Shown here: positions 50,337 through 59,617 of the stretch, piece by piece
Layout: every line of letters begins with the position of its first letter
Position numbering within the stretch: the first letter of the stretch is position 1
Source of the DNA: Rhizobiales bacterium GAS188
Lineage (GTDB): Bacteria; Pseudomonadota; Alphaproteobacteria; Rhizobiales; Beijerinckiaceae
Length of the DNA stretch: 64,000 nt
Direction of reading: 5' to 3'
Assembly: GCA_900104855.1 (NCBI GenBank)
Contig: FNSS01000001.1
Location: forward strand, 4,030,001 to 4,094,000
Translations under genes and position numbers: made by a program
Notes under the pieces: model-generated
What the model was told of the DNA's origin: nothing
Seen by the model: only the letters and a program-made list of their open reading frames with translations
Database searches by the model: none

Positions 50337-50339
50337 TCC

Positions 50340-50586
50340 TGCCCGCTCTTGCGAACGGCAAAGCCTCCACGCCGGAAAGAAGGGCGACCGAGACGGCCGC
50401 GGTCCAGGGCTGGGACCGCGGGCATCCTGCCCGCTCTTGCGAACGGCGAGGCCTCCACACCGGGAAGAAGGGCGACCGAGACGGTCGCGGTCCCAGGCTG
50501 GCACCGCTTGCATCCCGCCCGCCCTGACCTGCGGGGAGGCCTCCACGCCGGAAAGAAGGGCGACCGAGACGGCCGCGATCCCGGGA
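50340..50586. repeat. Tandem family B repeats (three units)
   Basis: Three successive units, each with GCCTCCAC-CCGG-AAAGAAGGGCGACCGAGACGG-type cores and GGGACCGCGGGCATCC-type starts, end about 58 bp before the first zinc-ribbon cyclase gene. The first unit is the right part of the copy split by the 179-bp insertion at 50158; its left part is at 50141-50157. Confidence 0.8.
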
Positions 50587-50643
50587 GCAGCGTCCCTCCG
50601 CAGCCGGGTATGCGTGGCGTGGGGTTTGCGCTAATCTGCGTCC

Positions 50644-52050
50644 ATGAGCGAAGCCGAGGCTCTCTTCACAGTCTTGCGTCAATCGGCCGACGCCCAGGCG
50701 GTGGCGGCGATCGAGCGTATGGTCAAGGACGCCCCTGACCATGCGCTCAACCGGGTCAATGTGCTCGATGTCGCGGCGAAGGAAGGGCTCGGAGAGGAGC
50801 AGGTCATCGCCGCCTTCCTGCATGCGGCGCGGCTCGGCCTCTTCGAGATGTCCTGGAACGTCTTGTGCCCCGGCTGCAGCGGCGTGCTCGACGCCAATAC
50901 CACGCTGAAGACGCTCGATCGCGCCGAATATAGTTGTGCGCTCTGTGCCTGCGGCTATGAGCCGACACTCGACGAGATGGTCGAGGTGACCTTCACGGTG
51001 AATCCGCGCCTGCGCAAGATCGCCGCTCACACTCCCGACGAGCTCCCGGCGCATGAATATTACCGGCAGATCTTCTGGAGCTCGGGAATCGATCTGCCGC
51101 AGGATTTCGAGCGCCTGATCGACGAGGTGACGCTCGAAGGGATCGAATTGCCGGCCGGCGAGCGGGCCGTCCTGTCCTTGCAATTGCCGAGCGGGTTCCT
51201 GATCGTCTTCGATCCCGTCACGCATGCGGCCCAGTTCATCGAGGTCAAGGGCGAGCCGACCCGCGAGCGCCAGAACCTCTCGCTCGTCTTCAACAAGGTG
51301 CGCGCCCCGACCGGCACCATCGAGCTGCAGCCCGGGCCGCTGCGCCTGGCCCTGGAGAACCGCACGGATTTGCGGGCGCTACCTGCCGTGTGGGTTGCCG
51401 ACGACAAGCTTCACGAGCTCATGGGGCGCCGCAAGCCCGTCCTCACCGCGAAGCGCCTGCTCACCAACCAGACCTTCCGCGACATCTATCGCACCGACAC
51501 GCTCAGCGTCGACCAGCGCCTCAAGATCACCAGCCTCACCTTCCTGTTCACCGATCTCAAGGGCTCGACCGAGCTTTATGACCGGGTCGGCGATCTGGTG
51601 GCCTTCGATCTCGTGCGCGAGCATTTCCGCCTGCTGCAGGAGATCATCGCCTCGGAGGCCGGCGCTGTGGTCAAGACCATCGGCGATGCCGTGATGGCGA
51701 CCTTCGCGACGCCGGACCGCGCGGTCGCCGCCGCCATCCGCATGCGCGAGGCGATGACCGATCTCGGCGAGGAGCGCCAGCATGCGAGCCTGTTGCTGAA
51801 GATGGGCATCCATGAAGGGCCATGCCTCGCGGTCACGCTCAACGACCGCCAGGATTATTTCGGCCAGACCGTGAATATCGCTTCGCGCGTTCAAGGGCTT
51901 GCCGAATCGCGCTCGATCCTCGCGACCGAGAAGGTGGTCGAAGACAAAGAAGCCTCCTCCCTCCTCGCGAAGAGTGGGCTGAAACCGACGCTGCGGCGCA
52001 CCGCCTTGCGCGGCATCGCCGACGAGATGTCCGTCTACGAGATTCCTTGA
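50644..52050 (+). CDS. Adenylate/guanylate cyclase with N-terminal zinc-ribbon region (tandem copy 1)
   Basis: 468 residues. A helical N-terminus (1-70) precedes a putative zinc ribbon formed by C75/C78 and C98/C101. A beta-rich domain follows (about 105-270, resembling the DUF5939-type region found before some cyclases), then the class III catalytic domain. Its motifs are FTDLKGST (metal Asp), IGDAVMATF and QTVNIASRVQ, with the C-terminal ALRGIADEMSVYEIP. It is soluble. It forms a tandem pair with the next gene at 73 bp distance. Confidence 0.85.
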   Translation: MSEAEALFTVLRQSADAQAVAAIERMVKDAPDHALNRVNVLDVAAKEGLGEEQVIAAFLHAARLGLFEMSWNVLCPGCSGVLDANTTLKTLDRAEYSCALCACGYEPTLDEMVEVTFTVNPRLRKIAAHTPDELPAHEYYRQIFWSSGIDLPQDFERLIDEVTLEGIELPAGERAVLSLQLPSGFLIVFDPVTHAAQFIEVKGEPTRERQNLSLVFNKVRAPTGTIELQPGPLRLALENRTDLRALPAVWVADDKLHELMGRRKPVLTAKRLLTNQTFRDIYRTDTLSVDQRLKITSLTFLFTDLKGSTELYDRVGDLVAFDLVREHFRLLQEIIASEAGAVVKTIGDAVMATFATPDRAVAAAIRMREAMTDLGEERQHASLLLKMGIHEGPCLAVTLNDRQDYFGQTVNIASRVQGLAESRSILATEKVVEDKEASSLLAKSGLKPTLRRTALRGIADEMSVYEIP

Positions 52051-52123
52051 AAAGACGGCGAATACGGAATGGCGGCGCAAGCTTTGGAGTTTGCGTGCCG
52101 TCGGCCTTCGGCTAACCTGAGGC

Positions 52124-53530
52124 ATGAGCGAAGCCGAGCCCCTGTTCACCACGCTGCGCCAATCCGCCGATGCCGCGGCGGCCGCGGCGATCGAGCGCCT
52201 CGTTCGCGATGCGCCCGATCATGAGCTGAACAAGATCAATGCGCTGGACCTCGCCGCCAAGGAGGGCCTTGACGAAGAACGCGTCATCGCGGCCTTCCTG
52301 CATGGCGGGCGCTTGGGTCTCTTCGAGATGTCCTGGGACGTCGTGTGCCGGAGCTGCGGCGGCGTCCTGAACGCCAATGCGACGCTGAAGACGCTCAACA
52401 AAGCCGAATATAGCTGCGCCTTCTGCGCGGCGCTCTACGAGACGACGCTCGACAACATGGTCGAGGTGACCTTCACGGTGAGTCCGCGGGTTCGCAAGAT
52501 CGCCGCGCACAGTCCCGATACGATGTCGGCGGCCGAATACTACCGGCAGGTCTTCTGGAGTTCCGGCACCGACCTGCCCGCCGATTTCGAGCGGGCGCTG
52601 CAGGAGGTGACGCTCGAGGCGATCGAGCTGCCGCCGGGCGAGCGGGCCATTCTCTCCGTGCAATTGCCGGCTGGGCGGTCGATCGTCTTCGATCCGGTCA
52701 CGCATGCGGCCCAGTTCCTCGACGCCAAAGGCGAGCCGAGCCGCGAGCGCCAGAGCGTGTCGATGCTCTTCAACAACGTGCACGGCCTGACGCCTGCGAT
52801 GGATATGCGCCCGGGACCGCTGCGGCTGACGCTCGAGAACCGCACCGAGATGCGGGTACTGCCGGCAGTATGGATCGAGAGCCCCGCGCTCGATCGTCTC
52901 CTCGAACGGAGCAAGCCGGTGCTGACGGCGAAGCGGCTGCTCACCAACCAGACCTTCCGCGACATTTATCGCACCGATACGCTGGACGTCGACCAGCGCC
53001 TCAAGATCACGAGCCTCACCTTCCTGTTCACCGATCTCAAGGGCTCGACCGAGCTCTATGAGCGGGTCGGCGATCTCGTGGCCTTCGATCTTGTGAGAGA
53101 GCATTTCCGCGTGCTGCAAGAGATCATCGCCTCCGAAAGGGGCGCGGTGGTGAAGACGTCCGGCGATGCCGTCATGGCGACCTTCGCGACGCCCGATCGC
53201 GCCGTGGCGGCCGCGATCCGCGTGCGCGACGCGATGGTGAATCTCGGCGAACAGCGCCAGCTTCCGAGCCTGTTGCTGAAGATGGGCATCCATGAAGGGC
53301 CATGCCTTGCGGTCACGCTGAACGACCGCCAGGATTATTTCGGCCAGACCGTGAATATCGCTTCGCGGGTTCAAGGGCTTGCCGAATCGCGCTCGATCCT
53401 CGTGACCGAGAGGGTGGTGGAGGACAAAGAGGCCTCGACCTTCCTGGAGAGGAGCGGTCTGAAACCGACGCTGCGCCGCACCGCCTTGCGCGGCATCGCC
53501 GACGAGATGTCGGTGTATGAGATTCCGTAG
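52124..53530 (+). CDS. Adenylate/guanylate cyclase with N-terminal zinc-ribbon region (tandem copy 2)
   Basis: 468 residues, the same length and layout as the preceding gene, with long identical stretches (for example across LTAKRLLTNQTFRDIYRTDTL and the last 50 residues). The cysteines C75/C78/C98/C101 and catalytic motifs FTDLKGST, GDAVMATF and NIASR are conserved. The differences cluster in the linker and beta domain, so the pair may respond to different signals. The identity is highest at DNA level in the catalytic end (52920-53530 against 51440-52050), which suggests gene conversion there. An IS element begins 27 bp after the stop. Confidence 0.85.
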   Translation: MSEAEPLFTTLRQSADAAAAAAIERLVRDAPDHELNKINALDLAAKEGLDEERVIAAFLHGGRLGLFEMSWDVVCRSCGGVLNANATLKTLNKAEYSCAFCAALYETTLDNMVEVTFTVSPRVRKIAAHSPDTMSAAEYYRQVFWSSGTDLPADFERALQEVTLEAIELPPGERAILSVQLPAGRSIVFDPVTHAAQFLDAKGEPSRERQSVSMLFNNVHGLTPAMDMRPGPLRLTLENRTEMRVLPAVWIESPALDRLLERSKPVLTAKRLLTNQTFRDIYRTDTLDVDQRLKITSLTFLFTDLKGSTELYERVGDLVAFDLVREHFRVLQEIIASERGAVVKTSGDAVMATFATPDRAVAAAIRVRDAMVNLGEQRQLPSLLLKMGIHEGPCLAVTLNDRQDYFGQTVNIASRVQGLAESRSILVTERVVEDKEASTFLERSGLKPTLRRTALRGIADEMSVYEIP

Positions 53531-53556
53531 GGAAACGCGCCTGTCATGAGCGCCGG

Positions 53557-54888
53557 TGTCCAGCGGATACATGGGTTACAAAATAGACCGGATACATGGG
53601 TGACAGTCGTTCATGTTTTGGTTCCCTGCGTCGCCTCGCCGTCGCCGTGCACGGCGACGGCGAGGCGACGCAATTTTTTCTTTGCAGGATCGATCCAGCC
53701 GATCGGCACATCGAAGAAGCGGACCTGCCATTGACCCGCCTCGTTCTCCTCTACGGCGACGGCCTCGCCGACTAAGGCGCTGCAGATATGGATGAGGTCG
53801 CCCTGCCACTTGATCTCGCCGTTTGATCGCACTTTGCGGACCGCCGCCTCGCTCGGATAGTCGGGCTCGGGAAGCCGGTTGGGCATCTTGCGAGGTGAGC
53901 GCTGATAGACGCTGGCCGGGGGGCGTTGACCGAGCGCCTCATGCGGGCGTTCGTGGTTGTAGTCGCGGGCGAAAGCCTGGAAGCGGCGAGCTTGGGCGGC
54001 GCGGTTCGGCTCGGGCGGCCGCATGGCCTCCAAGAGGGTGAAGTGGAAGCGCTCGTGCCGGCCGTTCTGTTGCGGATGGCCGGGATCGATCCGCTCATGC
54101 TTGATGCCCAGCTTGATCCACCAGGCCGACAGCGCCGTCAGTCCGGTCGTGCCGGTCGAGACGAAGGGTGTGCCATTGTCGGAACGGATCACCTCAGGCA
54201 GGCCGTAGTCCCTGAAAGCACGATCGAACACGGGCTTGGCTTCATCATGAGCGGTGCTGCCGGTGGCTGCCACGCTGATCAGATAACGGCTGAATCCATC
54301 TGTCATCGTCAAGGGTTCAACGCGCGAGCCATCACGCAATCGCACCCAACCCTTGTGGTCCACACCCCACACATGATTGGCATGCTGCGGCACCGTCAGC
54401 TCGCCCAGGCGCGGTGGCCCCTGACGCCGAAACCGCCGGCTGTTCACTTCCCCCGCACGCTTCAGGATCTCACCTGCCGTCGAGGCAGAAGGCCAATCCA
54501 CATCCGGTTGACCCGCCGAAAGCCTGGCGATGATCTTGCGCGGCCCCCAGCGCTCTTGCGCTTGCCCTTCAAGCCCACGATCGCCTCGACCAGATGCTGG
54601 GGCGTCGCGCGACCATGCACAAGCGGCGCACGCGAGCGTTCCATCAATCCAGCTGCCCCAAACTCAGCATAGCGCCCAAGCCACTTGTAACCCGTCTTGC
54701 GGCTGATCTCGTAGCGCTCGCAAAGTTCCGTCATCGTCCACCACCCAGATAAGTGATCGTTGATGAAGCCAATTCGCTCGTCCATCGCACAGCTCTCTTG
54801 CCAAGGCATCGACTGGTCCTCCCAGCCGACAGAGAACTGTCACCCATCTTTCCGGTCCGTTCTGTCACCTATCTATCAGGGCTGCACA
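53557..54888. mobile_element. IS481-family insertion sequence
   Basis: 1332 bp bounded by imperfect inverted repeats of about 50 bp (53557-53606 and 54837-54888). Outer ends are TGTCCAGC and GCTGCACA, and the inner parts both read GGACCGGA or GACCGGA then ATGGGTGACAG. It carries one transposase gene on the minus strand, interrupted by a frameshift. CGG flanks both ends, but this is too short to be a sure target duplication. It sits between the tandem cyclases and the Liv operon. Confidence 0.85.
53611..54809 (-). pseudogene. IS481-family DDE transposase, frameshifted
   Basis: The first frame starts MPWQESCAMDERIGF and holds the helix-turn-helix MTELCERYEISRKTGYKW. The catalytic core is in the second frame: GVDHKGW (D), IRSDNGTPF (D) and HERFHFTL (E), followed by QRPPASVYQ. 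The frames meet in a run of five G (54544-54548 on the plus strand as C), where the expected WGPRKIIARL sequence is read only after a -1 shift. It may be a disabling one-base loss or programmed slippage on the G-run; IS481 members normally have a single frame, so inactivation is more likely. Confidence 0.8.
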
Positions 54889-54894
54889 CGGCGT

Positions 54895-55095
54895 CCACCT
54901 CTCCCCTGGTGGGAGAGGTCGGCTTCGAAGAGCGAAGCGATGAGAAGCCGGGTGAGGGGGGCGGCGCCGGCCTGACAGGGCTCCCTGCCTTCAGCCGGCC
55001 TGTCTGACCCGGATTCCGAAAGTGGAGCTGCCCCCCTCACCCGGAGCCTTCGTTTCGCTCCGGCTCCGACTCTCCCACAAGGGGAGAGGTGAGGC
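54895..55095. repeat. Repeat family D palindrome
   Basis: About 200 bp: CACCTCTCCC-type outer arms (CCTCTCCCCTGGTGGGAGAGG at left, CTCCCACAAGGGGAGAGG at right) enclose GGGTGAGGGGGGCGGC / GCTGCCCCCCTCACCC and an inner GCCGGCCTG / CAGCCGGCCTG pair. It lies between the IS end and the LivF stop, which is 4 bp away. Confidence 0.8.
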
Positions 55096-55098
55096 GCC

Positions 55099-55830
55099 TC
55101 AGGCCTTTGCCGTCCGCCCGCCGAGATAGGCGGCCCTGACATCGTCGTTCTGCCACAGCTCGTCGGGCTTGCCGGACAGCGCCAGGCGGCCGGTCTCGAG
55201 CACATAGCCGCGATCCGCGACGCTCAAGGCCATGCGGGCATTCTGCTCGACGAGCAGCACCGTCGTGCCGCGCCGGCGGATCTCGGCGATGATGGCGAAC
55301 ACCTTCTGCACGATCACCGGAGCGAGGCCGAGCGAAGGCTCGTCGAGCAGCAGCAGGCGCGGTTTCGCCATCAGGCCGCGCGCTACCGCGACCATCTGCT
55401 GCTGGCCGCCCGACAAGGTCCAGCCGAGCGCATCCGCGAAGGGGCGGATATCGGGGAAGAGATCGAACATCTCGTCGGATTCGGCGACCAGGCTGCGCTT
55501 GGCCATATGGCCGCGATTCGAGGCGCCGAGCATGATGTTCTCGCGCGCCGTGAGGCCGGGGAAGACCCGCCGGCCTTCCGGCACATGGGCGATGCCGAGC
55601 TTGACGATGGCCTCGGGGCCGAATCCTGCGATCGATCGGCCCTCGAAGCGGATATCGCCCGATGCCGGCTTGGCGAGACCGGAGATCGCCCGCAACGTCG
55701 TCGACTTGCCCGCGCCGTTGGCGCCGAGCAGGGTCACGACCTCGCCTGGCTCGACGCTGAGCGAGATGCCGTGCACGGCCTCGATCTCGCCGTAGCGGAC
55801 CGTGAGATCCTCAAGCGTGATGAGGGACAT
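55099..55830 (-). CDS. livF: Branched-chain amino acid ABC transporter ATP-binding protein LivF
   Basis: 243 residues. Walker A GANGAGKST, signature LSGGQQQMV, Walker B LLLLDEPSLGLAP and the H-switch region (LLVEQN, Gln-Asn as usual for LivF) are present. ATP hydrolysis drives uptake by the Liv system. The start lies 20 bp inside the LivM-LivG gene, so it is translationally coupled. It is the last gene of the operon SBP - LivH - LivMG - LivF. Confidence 0.93.
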   Translation of the reverse strand: MSLITLEDLTVRYGEIEAVHGISLSVEPGEVVTLLGANGAGKSTTLRAISGLAKPASGDIRFEGRSIAGFGPEAIVKLGIAHVPEGRRVFPGLTARENIMLGASNRGHMAKRSLVAESDEMFDLFPDIRPFADALGWTLSGGQQQMVAVARGLMAKPRLLLLDEPSLGLAPVIVQKVFAIIAEIRRRGTTVLLVEQNARMALSVADRGYVLETGRLALSGKPDELWQNDDVRAAYLGGRTAKA

Positions 55831-57589
55831 CGGGCTCGCTTCCGAGATAGGCCGCGATCACATCGGGATTGCGCAGCACATCGGCCGCGACCCCATCGGC
55901 GATGCGGCGGCCGAAATTCAGGACGGTGATGTGCTCGGCGACGTCGCTCACCAAGGTCATGTCATGGTCGATGATCAGGATGGTGAGGCCCTTCGCGGCG
56001 ATGCGCCGGAGGAGGTCGCGCAGCTCGACCTTCTCGGTGGAGTTCAACCCGGCGGCCGGCTCGTCGAGGAGCAGTAGGGTCGGGTTGCCGGCGAGCGCCC
56101 GGGCGATCTCGATCAGGCGCTGATGGCCGTAAGAGAAGCTCGTCACCAGGCTCTGCGCGCGCGGCTCGAGCCCGACGAAGGCGAGCGCCGCGCGGGCGCG
56201 TGCGGCCAGCGACGTCTCGCCGCTGAATGCATTGGCCGGATGCTCGGCGCCGATGACGACGTTCTCGAGCGCCGTCATCGAGCGGAACAGGCGGATGTTC
56301 TGGAAGGTGCGGCCGAGCCCCGCGACCGTGCGCGCATGCGGGGGCAGCGCCGTCACGTCGAGGCCATCGAGCACGATCGCGCCGGCGGTCGGCGTGTAGA
56401 TGCCCGAGAGCACGTTGAGCGTCGTGGTCTTGCCGGAGCCGTTCGGCCCGATCAGCGCATGCACGCCGCCGCGGCGCACCGCGAGCGACACGCCGTCCAC
56501 CGCCTTGAGGCCACCGAAATGCTTGGACAGCCCCTCGACCTCGAGCACCGAGGTCGCCTCGGCCTTGGCGGGTGCGAGCACGAGGTCCGGGGCGGCATCC
56601 GCGAAGGGCTTCGGCGCGAACCATTTGCGCAGATAACCCTGCACGAAGCCCCAGATGCCGTCCGGCATGAAGCGGATGATGAGGATGACCGAGAGGCCGT
56701 AAATGGCGAGATAGAGCCCCGGCACACTCTTGAGGAAGCGCAAGGTCTCGGGCAGCACGATCAGGAGGCCGGTGCCGATCAGCGCCCCGATCGGCGAGCC
56801 GACGCCGCCGAGCAGCGCCATGGTGAGAAAGACGATCGATTCGGCGAAGGAGAACTGATCCGGGCTGACATAGGAGAAGCCGCCCGCGAACAGCCCCCCG
56901 CCGATGCCGCCGAGGAGCGCGCAGAGCGCGAAGGCCGCGACCTTGACGCGATAGACGTCGATGCCCGCGACCGAGGCTGCGAGCTCGTTGTCGCGCACGG
57001 CGCGCATGGAGCGCCCGAGCCTGGTTTCCGGCAGCCGCCAGACGAGATAGCCGATGAAGGCGAGGGCCAGCACGCAGAAGCCGAGATAGGAATTCGCCGA
57101 GGCGAAGAGCCCCGGCCGCGCGATATTGCCGATGCCGTCCGGCCCGTGGGTGACGGGAATCCAGTTGACCATGATCAGCGTGATGATCTGCTGGAAGCTG
57201 ATCGTCACCATGGCGAGGTAATGGCCGCCGAGCCGCAAGGTCGACATGCCGAGCAGCGCCCCCATGACGAGCGCGACCGCGCCGCCCATCGCCAGCGACA
57301 GCCAGAAGCTGATATGCAGGTCGGCCGTGCCGAGGCCCACCGCATAGGCGCCGAAGCCGAAGAAGGCGGCCTGGGCAAGGTTGATCTGGCCGCACAGGCC
57401 GAGCACCACGGTCAGCCCGAAGACCGCGATCGCATAGGTCGCGGTCTCGACCAGGATATGCAGGATATAATCGTCGAAGGGCGCGAGCACCGCAGCCGCT
57501 ACGGCGACCGCGGCGAGCGCCAGATAACCGAGCGTGCCCGGCACCGCGCTCGACGCCGAGGGCTTCGTGCTCTCGGCCGCGGCGCTCAT
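55811..57589 (-). CDS. LivM-LivG fusion: permease + ATP-binding protein
   Basis: 592 residues. Residues 1-330 are a LivM permease (HILVETATYAIAVFGLTVVLGLCGQINLAQAAFFGFGAYA, and the EAA-like region ending MRAVRDNELAASVAGIDVYRVK). Residues 345-592 are LivG, with Walker A GPNGSGKTT, signature FSYGHQRLIEIARAL and Walker B LLLLDEPAAGLN. Fusion of these two subunits is seen in several alphaproteobacteria. It overlaps LivH by 4 bp and LivF by 20 bp. Confidence 0.92.
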   Translation of the reverse strand: MSAAAESTKPSASSAVPGTLGYLALAAVAVAAAVLAPFDDYILHILVETATYAIAVFGLTVVLGLCGQINLAQAAFFGFGAYAVGLGTADLHISFWLSLAMGGAVALVMGALLGMSTLRLGGHYLAMVTISFQQIITLIMVNWIPVTHGPDGIGNIARPGLFASANSYLGFCVLALAFIGYLVWRLPETRLGRSMRAVRDNELAASVAGIDVYRVKVAAFALCALLGGIGGGLFAGGFSYVSPDQFSFAESIVFLTMALLGGVGSPIGALIGTGLLIVLPETLRFLKSVPGLYLAIYGLSVILIIRFMPDGIWGFVQGYLRKWFAPKPFADAAPDLVLAPAKAEATSVLEVEGLSKHFGGLKAVDGVSLAVRRGGVHALIGPNGSGKTTTLNVLSGIYTPTAGAIVLDGLDVTALPPHARTVAGLGRTFQNIRLFRSMTALENVVIGAEHPANAFSGETSLAARARAALAFVGLEPRAQSLVTSFSYGHQRLIEIARALAGNPTLLLLDEPAAGLNSTEKVELRDLLRRIAAKGLTILIIDHDMTLVSDVAEHITVLNFGRRIADGVAADVLRNPDVIAAYLGSEPDVPHHA

Positions 57590-58461
57590 GCCTTCTCCGC
57601 CACGCGCTCGCCGAAGATGCCTTGCGGGCGGAAGACCAGGAAGGCGACCAGCACCAGGAAGGCGAAGCCGTCCTTATAGGGCACCGACACATAGGCGGCC
57701 CCGAAGGTCTCGATGACGCCGAGCGCCAGGCCGCCGATGATGGCGCCCGCCACATCGCCGAAGCCGCCGATGATGGTCGCGGCGAATGCCTTCAGCGCGA
57801 TGGTCGCGCCCATCTGGATCGACACGAACAGGATCGGCGCCACCAATATGCCGGCGATGCCTCCGAGCAGCGCCGAATAGACGAAGGTCAGCATGATCAT
57901 CGCCGAGACCGGGATGCCGAGGAGCGAGGCCATCTCCTTGTCCTGCGAGGTCGCCTGCAGCTTCTTGCCGATCAGCGTGTGCTCGAAGAACCAGTATTGG
58001 AAGATCACGAGCACGATGGTGACGGCGATGATCAACAGATACTGGCTGTCGAGATAGACGGGGCCGAGCTGGATGCCCGGCGTCTCGAACCAGCCCTCCA
58101 GCACTTGCGGCTGCGGCCCGTAAAGGGCGAGCACCGTGTTCGCCAGGAAGATCGAGGCGCCGATGGTGGCGATGATCACCGGCAGGAAGCTGCGGTTGCG
58201 CAGCGGGTAGTAGACTCCGAGATTGAATACCACGCCGACGAGCGCCATGCCGGCAAGCGAGACCAGGAAGGAGAGCCAATAGGGCCAGCCGAGATCGACG
58301 GCGAACACCACCATCATGAAGGCCGCGACCATCGAGAACTCGCCCTGGGCGAAATTCATCACATTGGTGGCGCGGAAGATGAGCACGAAGCCGAGCGCTA
58401 CCAGGGCGTAGACCGCCCCGATGCCGATGCCGGTGAACAGAAGCTGGAGCGCGAGATCCAC
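57586..58461 (-). CDS. livH: Branched-chain amino acid ABC transporter permease LivH
   Basis: 291 residues, eight helices. Starts VDLALQLLFTGIGIGAVYALVALGFVLIFRATNVMNFAQGEF, the LivH hallmark, and ends FGERVAEKA. GTG 58461 is chosen because it begins the conserved sequence 10 bp after the SBP stop; a longer frame upstream overlaps the SBP gene. It forms the channel with the LivM half of the next gene. Confidence 0.92.
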   Translation of the reverse strand: MDLALQLLFTGIGIGAVYALVALGFVLIFRATNVMNFAQGEFSMVAAFMMVVFAVDLGWPYWLSFLVSLAGMALVGVVFNLGVYYPLRNRSFLPVIIATIGASIFLANTVLALYGPQPQVLEGWFETPGIQLGPVYLDSQYLLIIAVTIVLVIFQYWFFEHTLIGKKLQATSQDKEMASLLGIPVSAMIMLTFVYSALLGGIAGILVAPILFVSIQMGATIALKAFAATIIGGFGDVAGAIIGGLALGVIETFGAAYVSVPYKDGFAFLVLVAFLVFRPQGIFGERVAEKA

Positions 58462-58471
58462 GCGATCAGGC

Positions 58472-59617
58472 TCAGTCGGTGAAGTCGATATGCTTGTCGT
58501 AGACGATATTGCCCTTTTCGTTCCTGACGATGTTGTAGCCGTGCAGGCCATCGCCATTGGCGTCGAAATTGTATTGGCCTTCGGCGCCCGGGAAGCCCTT
58601 GATGGCGAGGATCGCCTCGCGGACGGCGGTAGGATCGGTCTTGCCGGCTTTGTTGATGGCCGCGCACAGGATAGTCATCGCGTCATAAGTCCATGAGGCC
58701 TGGACATCGGGCGCAACCTTGGCGGCCTCGCGATAGATCTTGCTGAAAGCCTTTGCCGCTTCGCTCGAATCCTCGGCAAAATCGGTGACGCCGAAGGTGC
58801 CGTAGAGGGCAGGTCCCGCGAGTTTCATAGCGGTGACGTTCACGATCGAGGGCGAGCCCACATAGGGAATATTGACCCCGAGCTGGCGCAACTGCCGGGC
58901 GAAGATCCCGAGATCGTTCTCGAAGGTGAAATAGGAGCCGAGAATATCGGCGCCGGACTGCTTGACCGCCAGCACCACCGGCGTGAAGTCCTGGCTCTGA
59001 TTGGCGTAGCCCTGATCGAGCGCGACGGTCGCGCCGATCTTGCCGAGCGCGTCGGCAAGCGCCTTGCCGGCCGCAGTGCCGAAGGCATCGGTCGAGTGCA
59101 CGATGGCCCAGTTCTTCTTGCCGAGCGTGTTGACGCCGTAATCGGCGAGCACGCGGCCGGAATAGGAATCGTTCGGGCGGAAGCGGAACAGCCATGGATT
59201 GCCCATATGGGTCAGGGTCGGATCCGTGCCCCCGATCATCACCGGCTTGCCGAGCTTCAAGACGTCAGGCGACATGGCGTGCACCTGCGTCGAGCGGATC
59301 GAGCCGAGGAAGGCGACGATGTCGCTCTGGGCGGCGAGCTTCGAGAAGGCCAGCACGACGCCGGGGTTGGTGGTCTGATCGTCCTCCGTGATGAGCTCGA
59401 TCTGCTTGCCGAGCACGCCGCCCGCCTTGTTGACGGCGTCGAGTGCGAGCTTGGCGCCGGTGAGCGCATAGCGGCCCTGCTCGGCCGCCGGCCCGGTGAC
59501 CGGCAACACCATGCCGATCTTGATCGTCGCCCCCTGCGCGCCGGCGCGCCCGATCAGGGCCGGGGCAGCGAGAGTTGCGGTGAGCGCAGTCGAAAAGCTG
59601 CGACGCGTCAGTCTCAT
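58472..59617 (-). CDS. ABC transporter substrate-binding protein, Liv type
   Basis: 381 residues. The N-terminus MRLTRRSFSTALTATLAAPAL is a twin-arginine-like signal (RRSF), cleaved near GRAGA. A periplasmic binding protein fold follows (IKIGMVLPVTGPAAEQGRYALTGAKLALDAVN, and GGVLGKQIELITEDDQTTNPG). Ligands of this group include branched-chain amino acids, amides, urea and aromatic acids. ATG 59617 has GGAGG six bases upstream. It heads the Liv operon. Confidence 0.92.
   Translation of the reverse strand: MRLTRRSFSTALTATLAAPALIGRAGAQGATIKIGMVLPVTGPAAEQGRYALTGAKLALDAVNKAGGVLGKQIELITEDDQTTNPGVVLAFSKLAAQSDIVAFLGSIRSTQVHAMSPDVLKLGKPVMIGGTDPTLTHMGNPWLFRFRPNDSYSGRVLADYGVNTLGKKNWAIVHSTDAFGTAAGKALADALGKIGATVALDQGYANQSQDFTPVVLAVKQSGADILGSYFTFENDLGIFARQLRQLGVNIPYVGSPSIVNVTAMKLAGPALYGTFGVTDFAEDSSEAAKAFSKIYREAAKVAPDVQASWTYDAMTILCAAINKAGKTDPTAVREAILAIKGFPGAEGQYNFDANGDGLHGYNIVRNEKGNIVYDKHIDFTD

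Noticed and set aside
50340-50586. CRISPR array
   Set aside because: Units are about 80 bp, palindromic and adjacent without unique spacers, and no cas genes are near.
53554-54891. Target-site duplication CGG around the IS481 element
   Set aside because: Only three bases in GC-rich DNA; could be chance, so it is not claimed.
56123-57679. 518-codon plus-strand frame
   Set aside because: Antisense to LivM-LivG; composition typical of shadows.
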